A stretch of DNA of 39,074 bases from Bacillota bacterium (GTDB taxonomy: Bacteria > Bacillota > Bacilli > Alicyclobacillales > SLC66): the NCBI GenBank assembly GCA_021821225.1, contig JAKACR010000004.1, positions 1-39,074 on the forward strand, written 5' to 3'. Shown piece after piece: positions 32,336 to 39,074 of the stretch (positions within the stretch are counted from its first letter, which is position 1; every line of letters starts with the position of its first letter). Made by a program: the position numbers and the translations under genes. The notes beneath the pieces were generated by a model that was not told where the DNA came from, did not search any database, and worked only from the letters and a program-made list of their open reading frames with translations.

Positions 32336-32409
32336 TGCTTGCCGTGCGACCGTGACTCGGCGAATTTTCATCCTCCGCTCCCGTCGCGCCAGCGCCATGG
32401 GAGTCCATT

Positions 32410-32446
32410 AAAAAACAGGATCGAAGGACACCCTTCTATGAGATCC
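32410..32446 (-). terminator. Rho-independent terminator of the DUF6904 gene
   Basis: Read leftwards, GGATC (then a TCATA bulge) and GAAGG pair with CCTTC and GATCC around a GTGT loop, followed by TGTTTTTT. It starts about 50 bases after the stop at 32496. Confidence 0.6.
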
Positions 32447-32495
32447 CTTTACGGGATAACGCTGCAAAATGATTCCCACCGGCGCCCATTATCCT

Positions 32496-33248
32496 TCACC
32501 ACTCCACATCTTCGGGATAATCCCAATTTAGCCTGACATCCTCCGTCGAGCAGTTGCCGGTTCTTGCCACTTCTCGCACATCTCGCTCGACTCCCTGATA
32601 CTCCCTCCCTTTTTCAACCATTCTCTTGACCAGGACAGACAATGCCTTTGACCTCTCTTCCTTCTCCGCGATAGTCAGATATCGGATGTTCAACATATCC
32701 AGGTATTGCGTCGCATACCCATCCGTCCACGTATAGTCCCTGTTCAACAGGTTCACGATTCGTTTGAAAGCGGCCTCCGTGACAGCTTCCATCAGGCAAT
32801 TGGCGACCAAGGATTGAAACAATCGGGCGTTTGCGACGTGCGCGTCCCACAGATTTTTCTTGTCCAGCAAAGGAAAAGGGGCTGACTTCGCCCGCTTTTT
32901 CGCGTACAGGCGGATAACGTCGTTGATGGCCATGGCGACGAACAGGGCTTCCGGGTAATAGACATTCGCTTTGTAGTACAGGTTTGTCTGGGGTGTGATC
33001 ATCCCGAGTCGCTTCATCCTGTTTTCGTCCATACCGTTTCGTACGAACTCCAATTCCCGATCTCCTTGGAATGCGTGTCGGATATCGTACATCATACCGA
33101 GAACACGCAGTCTGGCGCCCTCGTAGTCGCCATATTCTCCTTCGTCCCCGGCAAGCATGAGAAGAGCCACGTACAGGCCATCGAGATCCTGGTAATCGCC
33201 CGAGATCTCAATGCCAGCCAGATTGGGTGTATTGCGAAGAGTCAGCAT
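32496..33248 (-). CDS. DUF6904-like protein
   Basis: A 250-residue soluble protein. The start MLTLRNTPNLAGIEISGDYQ, followed by EGARLRVLGMMYDIRHAFQG, matches what I know of the DUF6904 family of Bacillota, found as single genes of unknown function. It is rich in charged residues with no signal peptide or membrane helix. Towards the C-terminus DYTWTDGYATQYLDMLNIRY is a distinctive block. ATG 33248 has AGGTG seven bases upstream. It is followed by a terminator and preceded by the methyltransferase pseudogene, so it is a single-gene unit. I have no evidence for a role. Confidence 0.75.
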   Translation of the reverse strand: MLTLRNTPNLAGIEISGDYQDLDGLYVALLMLAGDEGEYGDYEGARLRVLGMMYDIRHAFQGDRELEFVRNGMDENRMKRLGMITPQTNLYYKANVYYPEALFVAMAINDVIRLYAKKRAKSAPFPLLDKKNLWDAHVANARLFQSLVANCLMEAVTEAAFKRIVNLLNRDYTWTDGYATQYLDMLNIRYLTIAEKEERSKALSVLVKRMVEKGREYQGVERDVREVARTGNCSTEDVRLNWDYPEDVEW

Positions 33249-33351
33249 GCCTATTCACCTGCGTCCGTATAGTTGTCATAAGTATAGACGAAATGAGCGG
33301 GGAATGGGGCAAGGAGAGGTATGATATCCCCCCTCCTTGAACACATGAGAT

Positions 33352-33776
33352 CTACAGTTTGCTCGCCACCATCATGATTTCAATGTCGTCCATGGCAAGT
33401 GGTTTGCACGCAAATTGCCGCGTCGAACTCTCGCCCAAACTGCATCAGTCTGGCATCTTGGACGTGGAATTCAGCAGTGAGTTTCTCCGCGTTGGCTGTT
33501 TGATTCGCGATGTCGACAAAGCGCCCCGAGATGTCTATGCCAACGGTGCGAAAGCCACGACGGGCCAACTCCAAACTGTGCCGCCCTGGATGGACCACAG
33601 CCAACGTCCAGAATCTTGGTCCCAACGGGTAAACCCAACAGCCCGATGAGAAAATCAACCTCTTGAACGGTCCCCTTCGCCAACCCATACTCAAGGTAGT
33701 TTTCTCCGAGGAAATCTCCCGCCGAGCGGTAGAGCGTACCACTGTACTGAAACCCGAATTACTTACTCAACTTCAC
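33352..33776 (-). pseudogene. Decayed SAM-dependent methyltransferase gene
   Basis: Pieces of one class I methyltransferase lie in different minus-strand frames. The first has FQYSGTLYRSAGDFLGENYL and, further on, LLGLPVGTKILDVGCGP (SAM motif I). After a duplicated TCCA (plus strand TGGATGGA, 33587-33594) the frame shifts and continues with GRHSLELARRGFRTVGIDIS and FHVQDARLMQFGREFDAAIC. The sequence then jumps to the end of the protein, KPLAMDDIEIMMVASKL and a stop at 33352, so the middle-to-C-terminal part, probably more than 100 codons, is deleted. A TAA stands two codons before FQYSG, after a GTG at 33776. The gene cannot make a full enzyme. The well-kept remaining sequence suggests recent loss. 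Confidence 0.85.
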
Positions 33777-33902
33777 GAACTCCCCACGAGCGACTTCCTC
33801 CTGCCGCAATGGAACTGCAACGGATGGATCCCGAGGAAACGGCCCCTTCATCAGACGGACGCCACTGGTTCGCTGCGACGCCCGCCCGACGCAAAACCTT
33901 CG

Positions 33903-34790
33903 CTACTCCCGCGACGTGTGGGGATCCAGCCACTCTCGCAGCCCGTCCCCGAGAAGGTTGAACCCGAAAACCGCAACCACCAGGGCAAGGCCAGGCGCAA
34001 GTGAAAGCCATGGGGCCATCGTGAGGTAGCCCTGCCCCGTTTTCAGCATCGTTCCCCAACTCGGCGTTGGCGGTTGGGCCCCAAGACCGAGGTAACTGAG
34101 GCTCGCCTCGGCCACGATCCCGCTCGCCATCGCCATCGAAACCTGCACGATGAGCGGCGACAGGACATTGGGCAGGATGTGCCGCACCATCACGCGCCAA
34201 TCGCCGGCCCCCACGCAGCGCGCCGACTGGACGTACTCCTTTTTCACTTCGGAGATCGCCTGTCCGCGCACAATCCGTACAAATCCCGGGATGTATCCCA
34301 CACCGATGGCGATCATGGCGTTTCCGATGCCCGGGCCAAGGACTGCGGCCAGGACAAGGGCCAAGACGAGAAAGGGAAATGCCTGCAGGGCGTCGACAGC
34401 CCGCATCACGATCCAGTGGTCCACCACTCCGCCGTAATACCCGGACAGAAGACCGACAGGCACCCCGAACGTCAGCCCCACCGCGGCGGCCCCAACCGTG
34501 ACCTCCATGGAGGTCCGCGCGCCAAACAGTATGCGACTCAAGACGTCCCGCCCAAGAACATCGGTCCCGAGCCAATGCTGTCCGGACGGTCCCTGCAGAA
34601 CATTCGCGAAATCCGGTTTGTATGGGCTGTATGGGGCAATCACGCCCGCGAACAGCGCGACGATCAGAACGAGAGCGACGAGGGTCCCGCCGACAACGAG
34701 TTCCCGATGCCGCAGAAGGCGCCACCCTGACCGCCGGCGGACTCTCGTCCGCACATCGGATCTGGATTCAACCGCAGAGGGGATCGCCAC
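33903..34790 (-). CDS. ABC transporter permease, DppC/OppC type
   Basis: A 295-residue inner-membrane permease of peptide or nickel-type ABC importers. The N-terminal region has the OppC_N-type pattern (helix near 32-52, then IAPYSPYKPDF and HWLGTDVLGRDVLSRILFGA). The EAA loop that contacts the ATPase is GAGDWRVMVRHILPNVLSPL. The end LGDGLREWLDPHTSRE is standard. GTG 34790 lies directly at the end of the upstream permease gene (stop 34791-34793), with GGAGG eleven bases upstream. It is the third gene of the transporter operon. No ATP-binding subunit follows: the next gene is the methyltransferase pseudogene. Confidence 0.92.
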   Translation of the reverse strand: MAIPSAVESRSDVRTRVRRRSGWRLLRHRELVVGGTLVALVLIVALFAGVIAPYSPYKPDFANVLQGPSGQHWLGTDVLGRDVLSRILFGARTSMEVTVGAAAVGLTFGVPVGLLSGYYGGVVDHWIVMRAVDALQAFPFLVLALVLAAVLGPGIGNAMIAIGVGYIPGFVRIVRGQAISEVKKEYVQSARCVGAGDWRVMVRHILPNVLSPLIVQVSMAMASGIVAEASLSYLGLGAQPPTPSWGTMLKTGQGYLTMAPWLSLAPGLALVVAVFGFNLLGDGLREWLDPHTSRE

Positions 34791-35744
34791 TCAGTTTTCC
34801 ACCTCCGCAAAATGAATTCGAGGATCGACCAGACCATACATGAGATCCACCGCCAGGTTGACGAAAATAACCAGCAGCGCGGCAACCAGGGCCGCCCCCT
34901 GGATCGTCGTGTAGTCCCTGCTGAAGATGCTCTGCACCAGCAGGTTCCCAAATCCGGGCAGGGAGAACACCGTCTCCGTGATCACGAGTCCCCCGAGAAG
35001 TTCCGCAAGTTGCAGACCGCTCATCGTGACAACGGGAATGAGTGCGTTCTTGAGGGCGTGCCGGACAATGATTCCCCACCCCCGCAACCCCTTGGCGCGG
35101 GCGGTTCGCGTAAAATCCTGCCTCAGGACCTCCAGCATGCTGGTGCGCAGCATACGCATAATCACCGCCGCCTCGCGAACCCCCGTGGCCAGGATCGGCA
35201 GCGCCATCGCCTGCAGGTTCTGGCCCGGATTGACCCAGAATGGAACGTACCCAGACGATGGAAACCAGTGTAGCCGCACGGTGAACGCAAACAGCAGCAT
35301 CATGCCGAGCCAGAACGGAGGCACCGACAGCCCGAAGGTGGATGTGAAAAGCGCGGCGGCGTCAGCCGTCCGGCCGCGGTAAACCGCGGCCAGGATGCCG
35401 AACGGAAAGGCCACCAAAAGACTGACAAGAAACGTACCCAGGGCCAATTCCACCGTGACTGGAAGACTTTCGAAGATCAACCGCGACACCGGAACTCCAT
35501 CTGTCAACGATTGGCCAAGGTTGCCGCGCAGGACGTTCCCCAGCCAGTCAAGGTACTGGATGACGAGCGGCCGGTTCAATCCAAGGCGAATGCGCAGGGC
35601 GTGCAACGCTGATGGAGTCGCGTCCTGTCCCAGGATCACCTGCGCCGGATCGCCGGGAATCAGGTGAATCAGACTGAACACCATCACGGAGACCAGAAAA
35701 AGCACCGGCAGCGTGATGAGGAACCGTTTCGCAACATATGCCAC
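34791..35744 (-). CDS. ABC transporter permease, DppB/OppB type
   Basis: A 317-residue permease with six helices. It opens MAYVAKRFLITLPVLFLVSV and has HLIPGDPAQVILGQDATPSA, the conserved periplasmic-side block of DppB-type subunits. The EAA loop reads ARAKGLRGWGIIVRHALKNA, and LLGGLVITETVFSLPGFGNL is characteristic. It pairs with the DppC-like subunit encoded immediately downstream to make the membrane channel. GTG 35744 has GGGGGG eight bases upstream. The specificity (di- or oligopeptide, or another solute) is set by the binding protein encoded 51 bases upstream. Confidence 0.92.
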   Translation of the reverse strand: MAYVAKRFLITLPVLFLVSVMVFSLIHLIPGDPAQVILGQDATPSALHALRIRLGLNRPLVIQYLDWLGNVLRGNLGQSLTDGVPVSRLIFESLPVTVELALGTFLVSLLVAFPFGILAAVYRGRTADAAALFTSTFGLSVPPFWLGMMLLFAFTVRLHWFPSSGYVPFWVNPGQNLQAMALPILATGVREAAVIMRMLRTSMLEVLRQDFTRTARAKGLRGWGIIVRHALKNALIPVVTMSGLQLAELLGGLVITETVFSLPGFGNLLVQSIFSRDYTTIQGAALVAALLVIFVNLAVDLMYGLVDPRIHFAEVEN

Positions 35745-35795
35745 ACCGCATTCCCCCCGACGGGCACCTCGCTCAACACGACGATCCAGGCCTCT

Positions 35796-37325
35796 TTATG
35801 ACAGAGTGTAGGCCCGGATCAAGCCGTCTGGCACGTAGTCGAATCCCTTTAGTTTTGCGCTGTACGCGAGTACGTTGTTCGGATGGTACAAAAAGACGTA
35901 GGGGACCTGAACGTGCAGGATGTCCATCATCTGCGCGTACGTCCGCTGTCTGGACGCCTGTGACGACTCGCGCCGGGCGAGATTCAGGAGGCTGTCCACG
36001 CGGGCGTTGCTGAACCCAGATGCGTTCATCGGCCCGCCGCTGTAGAAAAAGCCGTACACGTTCTCATCCGGGTCCAGCCGACCGGACCAGCCGAGCTGAA
36101 GCGCCTGGAAGGCATGACTCTCCGACTGCGACAGCAGAGTCCCGAACTCCAACTGCTGGATCGTCATCTTGATGCCATACCGGCTGAGCATGCTTTGGAT
36201 GATCTGCGCCATCTCCGCGATGACCGGACTGTTTGCGATCTTCATGGTAAACGAGAAGCCGTCCGGTTTTCCGCCCTTTTGGAGCAATTTCCGCACCGCG
36301 GCCGGATTCGGGACAGGCGGGGTGTCCTCCGACCGCACGTAGGCCGGAGACACCGGTCCAAACGGGCTGTATCCCGCGACCGCCGCACCCTTGAAGAGAA
36401 CATTCACAATCGTCTGCCGATTGATCGCGAGATTCAGGGCCTCGCGGAGATACACATTGTTAAACGGCGCGGCGTGGACGTTGATCCAGATCCCCTGATA
36501 CCCATAGCTCGGCTGATTGATGACGTGAAACGCAGAGTTCTGCGTCAGAGTCGCCAGATCCTGCGCAGGGACAGTATCCACCACCTGGACTGCTCCGCTT
36601 TGCAGGTTCATGTACTCCACATTCGGGTCTGTAAAAAACTTGAATACCACCTGCGAAAAATGCGGGATACCCCGTTTCCAGTAAGTCGGGTTCTTCACCA
36701 GGGTGATGTGGTTTCCCTTGACCCAGTCTTTGAACTCGTAAGGTCCGGCCCCGACCGGATGGCGGGTGAACGAGGCGCCTTCCTTGCGCACGGCTGTCGG
36801 AGACGCCATCATTCCGGTGCGGCCCGTGAGAACGGCAATCAGCGGACTGAAAGGCTGCTTCAGATGGATGACGACCGTGTAGCTCCCGATCGCCTGCACG
36901 CTGCTCACGGCCGTCAATTCCGCATGACGCGGGGAACTGGCCTGCATGTCGCGGTGCAGGTTGAACACCACCGCCGCCGCGTTAAACGGAGTCCCATCCT
37001 GAAATTTCACTCCGTGGCGCAGGTGGAGCGTATAAGTGAGGCCGTCTTTTGACATGCTGTACGACGTCACTAGATCCGGAAGAATTTTATTGTGAGGTCC
37101 CAGTTGCAAAAGAGTGTCATAGATGTTGATCATGACCTGACGGTCCACCAGCGCGCTCGACATTGCGGGATCAAGCTGCACCGGTTCCGCGCTCAGCCCG
37201 ATCGACAGCGTCGACGTCCCGGTCCCCGATGCGGACGCCGCGTCTGCGGAAAACGGGACAACGGCCCCCATCGCCAGTGATACGGCCGCCGCCGTTGCGG
37301 CGTAAGCTTTCAATCTCTTTTTCAT
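35796..37325 (-). CDS. Extracellular solute-binding protein of a peptide ABC importer (SBP family 5)
   Basis: A 509-residue family 5 binding protein. Residues 1 to about 31 are a signal peptide (MKKRLKAYAATAAAVSLAMG and on), but no lipobox Cys follows, unusual for a Gram-positive binding protein, which normally is lipid-anchored. Family blocks are LDPAMSSALVDRQVMINIYD, KDGLTYTLHLRHGVKFQDGT, and REALNLAINRQTIVNVLFKG. It should capture peptides or similar solutes and hand them to the two permeases. ATG 37325 has GGGGG nine bases upstream; the frame open to 37364 is less likely. It is the first gene of the operon; a palindrome at 37450 and the GntR gene upstream suggest how it is controlled. Confidence 0.9.
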   Translation of the reverse strand: MKKRLKAYAATAAAVSLAMGAVVPFSADAASASGTGTSTLSIGLSAEPVQLDPAMSSALVDRQVMINIYDTLLQLGPHNKILPDLVTSYSMSKDGLTYTLHLRHGVKFQDGTPFNAAAVVFNLHRDMQASSPRHAELTAVSSVQAIGSYTVVIHLKQPFSPLIAVLTGRTGMMASPTAVRKEGASFTRHPVGAGPYEFKDWVKGNHITLVKNPTYWKRGIPHFSQVVFKFFTDPNVEYMNLQSGAVQVVDTVPAQDLATLTQNSAFHVINQPSYGYQGIWINVHAAPFNNVYLREALNLAINRQTIVNVLFKGAAVAGYSPFGPVSPAYVRSEDTPPVPNPAAVRKLLQKGGKPDGFSFTMKIANSPVIAEMAQIIQSMLSRYGIKMTIQQLEFGTLLSQSESHAFQALQLGWSGRLDPDENVYGFFYSGGPMNASGFSNARVDSLLNLARRESSQASRQRTYAQMMDILHVQVPYVFLYHPNNVLAYSAKLKGFDYVPDGLIRAYTLS

Positions 37326-37449
37326 CTCTGCGTGCCCCCTCGTGTGAACTGCAATTGTTGCCACTGTGCGGCGCGGTCGCGAACCCGCGCGTCAGACACC
37401 TCGCCCGTCCGTCTCGGATTTCGGCGAAGGGCGTACAGGCGCATTATTC

Positions 37450-37463
37450 TAACTTGAAAGTTA
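37450..37463. promoter_or_regulatory. TAACTTGAAAGTTA dyad, candidate operator of the transporter operon
   Basis: A 6-2-6 inverted repeat overlapping the likely -10 region (TAGAAT on the minus strand) about 125 bases before the binding-protein start. It lies between the transporter operon and the GntR/FCD regulator gene, where an operator is expected. The regulator-site link is inference. Confidence 0.45.
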
Positions 37464-37553
37464 ATTACTCCCGCCAGATCCCCTTCAGATCCTGGCCGAC
37501 TGCGCGCCAAAACGATCCCTTCGATCCCTTCAGTCTTTCGGCGGCGGAATCTA

Positions 37554-38222
37554 TCAGCGGTACGCCCGGGCCATCACATCAAGGTCCCGCTCGATGTGGC
37601 TTCTCATGATCCTTGCGGCGGCCCCGCCGTCGCCCATGCGAACGGCTTCGTAAATCTGCGTGTGCTCCGCCACCATGTCGGTGGGCCACTGGACAGCGCG
37701 CGCCACCTGGTGCCAGTAGCACTGAATCAGCGCGGAGACAGAAGACATGGTGTGCTGGAAACGCCGGTTTCCCGACAGGACCAGGATCGACCGATGGAAG
37801 TCCGCGTTGCGCTCCACCAGGGCCTCCGCATCCTGCAGGTCCATCGCAACCCGCGAATCGCGGAGGTTTTCCTCGAAGGACACGGTCCACTCCGGAAAGG
37901 CGGCCCATTCTGAAGGCGATCGGCCCGCGGCCAGTTCCGCCGCCATGGATTCCACCGCGGCTCGAAGCTGGTACAATTCCTGAAAATCTTCAAATGTCGG
38001 GGCGAACGCTGTGATCACGCCCCGATCCTCGCGCAACAATTGCTCGGCCACCAGTTGCCGCAGGGCCTCTCTTACAGGACCGCGACTGACGCGCAGGGAT
38101 GCGGCGATCTTTGTCTCCACGATTCTCTGTCCCGGGGCGAACACCCCTTGGACAAGCTCGTCCCGCAAGTACCGATACACCTGCTGCGTCAGGGACTCCG
38201 CCCGAACGATCGACTCTGCCAA
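37554..38222 (-). CDS. GntR family transcriptional regulator, FadR/FCD subfamily
   Basis: A 222-residue DNA-binding protein. The N-terminal winged helix has SLTQQVYRYLRDELVQGVFA, PGQRIVETKIAASLRVSRGP and VREALRQLVAEQLL, the classic GntR pattern. The C-terminal FCD ligand domain, all helical, has LYQLRAAVESMAAELAAGRS, NADFHRSILVLSGN (metal-ligand Asp and His) and MRSHIERDLDVMARAY. TTG 38222 has GGGG eight bases upstream and gives normal family length; another TTG at 38255 is possible. The frame to 38369 crosses the palindrome and promoter, so it is not coding. It probably controls the adjacent ABC importer in answer to an organic acid or related ligand. Confidence 0.88.
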   Translation of the reverse strand: MAESIVRAESLTQQVYRYLRDELVQGVFAPGQRIVETKIAASLRVSRGPVREALRQLVAEQLLREDRGVITAFAPTFEDFQELYQLRAAVESMAAELAAGRSPSEWAAFPEWTVSFEENLRDSRVAMDLQDAEALVERNADFHRSILVLSGNRRFQHTMSSVSALIQCYWHQVARAVQWPTDMVAEHTQIYEAVRMGDGGAAARIMRSHIERDLDVMARAYR

Positions 38223-38289
38223 ATGGACATCCCCACCCCCTGCGCCCTGTTGCAAATCGGCCCCTCGCGCCCGAAAAAGGAACGGCGCC

Positions 38290-38326
38290 CTTCTGTCGAC
38301 CGTCGACCGTCGACGGTCGACAGAAG
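38290..38326. promoter_or_regulatory. Perfect 17-bp inverted repeat at the start of the GntR transcript
   Basis: Arms at 38290-38306 and 38310-38326 are fully complementary around CCG. It also contains four GTCGAC units spaced by seven bases. It lies about 8 bases after the predicted transcription start. It may be an operator for self-control or a 5' mRNA hairpin. Confidence 0.6.
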
Positions 38327-38340
38327 ACTCTACGAAGTGA

Positions 38341-38369
38341 ATTATAGTTTCGCTGCACCAAATCGTCAA
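38341..38369 (-). promoter_or_regulatory. Consensus promoter of the GntR gene
   Basis: On the minus strand TTGACG (38369-38364) and a perfect TATAAT (38346-38341) are spaced by exactly 17 bases. ATCGTC is repeated directly at 38362-38367 and 38377-38382, overlapping and preceding the -35. This is the best promoter in the window. Confidence 0.8.
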
Positions 38370-38449
38370 GATGATTATCGTCTATTGTTATGTTTTCGTA
38401 CACTATTATGACAGATAATATACCTCAATGGCGTAAGTGTGCTTTGATC

Positions 38450-38495
38450 AAAAAGCACAGGCGAATCCAGGGGTTTGACCCAGATTCACCTGCGC
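38450..38495 (-). terminator. Rho-independent terminator of glmS
   Basis: Read leftwards, a 13-base-pair stem (38495-38483 against 38467-38455, two G-U pairs) is followed at once by TTTTT (38454-38450). It lies about 95 bases after the glmS stop codon. Confidence 0.85.
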
Positions 38496-38590
38496 TGAAG
38501 GGAACAACCTTCTTACTCAGCGTACAACCCATTTTGCTCGGGGAAGAACTGCGTTTTGCAGGCACGACACCTGTGACCGCTCCACCGTCC

Positions 38591-39074
38591 CTACTCCACC
38601 GTGACGCTCTTCGCCAGGTTGCGCGGCTTGTCGACGTCATTGCCGCGCGCAACCGACGCATAATACGCCAGCAACTGCAGCGGCACCGTCAGCAGCACCG
38701 GCGCCAGAAACGGCATCGTGCGCGGCACGTACAGCACGCGGTCCACCGATTTCCCGATCGCTTCGTCGCCCTTCCAGGCAATCGCGAGCACGTGCGCATC
38801 ACGCGCCTTGACTTCGAGAATATTGCTGACCGCCTTCTCGTACAGATCGTCCTGCGTCACCAGCGCGATCACCGGGACGTCCTTCACGATCAGCGCAAGC
38901 GTACCGTGCTTCAATTCTCCCGCCGGATACGCCTCGGCGTGAATATAGGAGATCTCCTTGTACTTGAGCGCGCCTTCGAGCGCCACCGCGAAGTCCAGTC
39001 CACGCCCGAGAAAGAATGCGTCGTCCCACGTCGAGAAGGAGCGCGCGATCTGGTCGATCAGCGGCGCCGTCTCC
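38591..39074 (-). CDS. glmS: Glutamine-fructose-6-phosphate aminotransferase (isomerising), C-terminal part
   Basis: The last 160 codons of glmS are in the window; the 5' part lies beyond 39074. The protein converts fructose-6-phosphate and glutamine to glucosamine-6-phosphate, the first step to UDP-GlcNAc. The second SIS domain is clear: [40 protein letters not shown] (the sugar-binding region with conserved Glu and His) and the family ending [13 protein letters not shown]. Stop is TAG at 38591, followed by a strong terminator. The product feeds peptidoglycan and probably the N-acetylated sugars of the glycan locus. No glmS ribozyme can be judged, since the 5' end is outside. Confidence 0.97.
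   Translation of the reverse strand, partial: ETAPLIDQIARSFSTWDDAFFLGRGLDFAVALEGALKYKEISYIHAEAYPAGELKHGTLALIVKDVPVIALVTQDDLYEKAVSNILEVKARDAHVLAIAWKGDEAIGKSVDRVLYVPRTMPFLAPVLLTVPLQLLAYYASVARGNDVDKPRNLAKSVTVE

Larger units (their letters stand above)
31984..32409. other. Intergenic region with promoter and short repeats
   Basis: This gap carries a possible leftward promoter, two short tandem repeats and GC-rich sequence with open frames on both strands (for example 32061-32411 and 31980-32408). Their translations are biased and unlike known proteins, so I leave them out. The doubled GGTCTGTGCCAGCC resembles repetitive tails seen near small transposase elements, but no transposase is visible. 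Confidence 0.35.

Noticed and set aside
33763..34725. A 320-codon frame on the minus strand next to the permease
   Set aside because: It is a shifted reading of the DppC-like permease gene; the correct frame has all family motifs.
1..39074. tRNA or rRNA genes, CRISPR arrays, intact insertion sequences
   Set aside because: I looked for cloverleaf-like ends, spaced identical repeats and transposase motifs and found none that hold up.

Overview
The window looks like part of the chromosome of a fairly GC-rich Bacillota (Firmicutes), possibly an Alicyclobacillaceae-type bacterium. The evidence is: strong Shine-Dalgarno sites of the AGGAGG/GGGGG type before almost every gene, frequent GTG and TTG starts, sigma-A-like promoters in the few AT-rich gaps, a DUF6904-like protein, and a peptide-type ABC transporter next to a FadR-type GntR regulator and glmS. 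The taxonomic call is an inference from style; no rRNA or species marker is present.

About 28.6 kb (435 to 28628) is a cell-surface polysaccharide or glycan locus. The left part (435-6516) holds two GT4 glycosyltransferases, two divergent acyltransferase-3 membrane proteins and a secreted protein. A leftward group (12353 down to 6601) encodes a DUF218 protein, three tandem GT4 enzymes and a Wzx-like flippase. A second secreted protein, paralogous to the first, lies at 12529. A long leftward gene train (28628 down to 13454, 13 genes, many overlapping or a few bases apart) encodes four GT2 enzymes, a UDP-N-acetylhexosamine-type dehydrogenase, a second Wzx-like flippase, an (alpha/alpha)-barrel protein, a degenerate CPBP protein, a 781-residue secreted or anchored protein, a GT-C-like polytopic protein and a DUF1616 protein. 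Together they suggest a branched, acylated, uronate-containing glycan built on a lipid carrier, flipped and then elaborated outside the membrane. No clear initiating phosphoglycosyltransferase, Wzz/Wzc chain-length system or certain Wzy polymerase is visible here.

The right part (29167-39074) is mixed: a YkuE-like metallophosphoesterase, a DedA protein, an atypical SDR, a DUF6904 protein, a decayed SAM-methyltransferase pseudogene, a dipeptide-type ABC importer (binding protein plus two permeases, no ATPase in the window), its probable GntR/FCD regulator, and the 3' part of glmS. GlmS makes glucosamine-6-phosphate, a precursor of the UDP-GlcNAc that the glycan locus probably uses.

The most unusual points are the paralogous secreted-protein pair, one member ending in a PEVP-transmembrane-arginine tail like a protein-sorting signal, with related AT-rich motifs upstream; an almost identical 14-base dyad upstream of the 13-gene train; the unassigned secreted/GT-C/DUF1616/CPBP module inside the glycan train; and a perfect 17-base-pair inverted repeat at the predicted 5' end of the GntR transcript.
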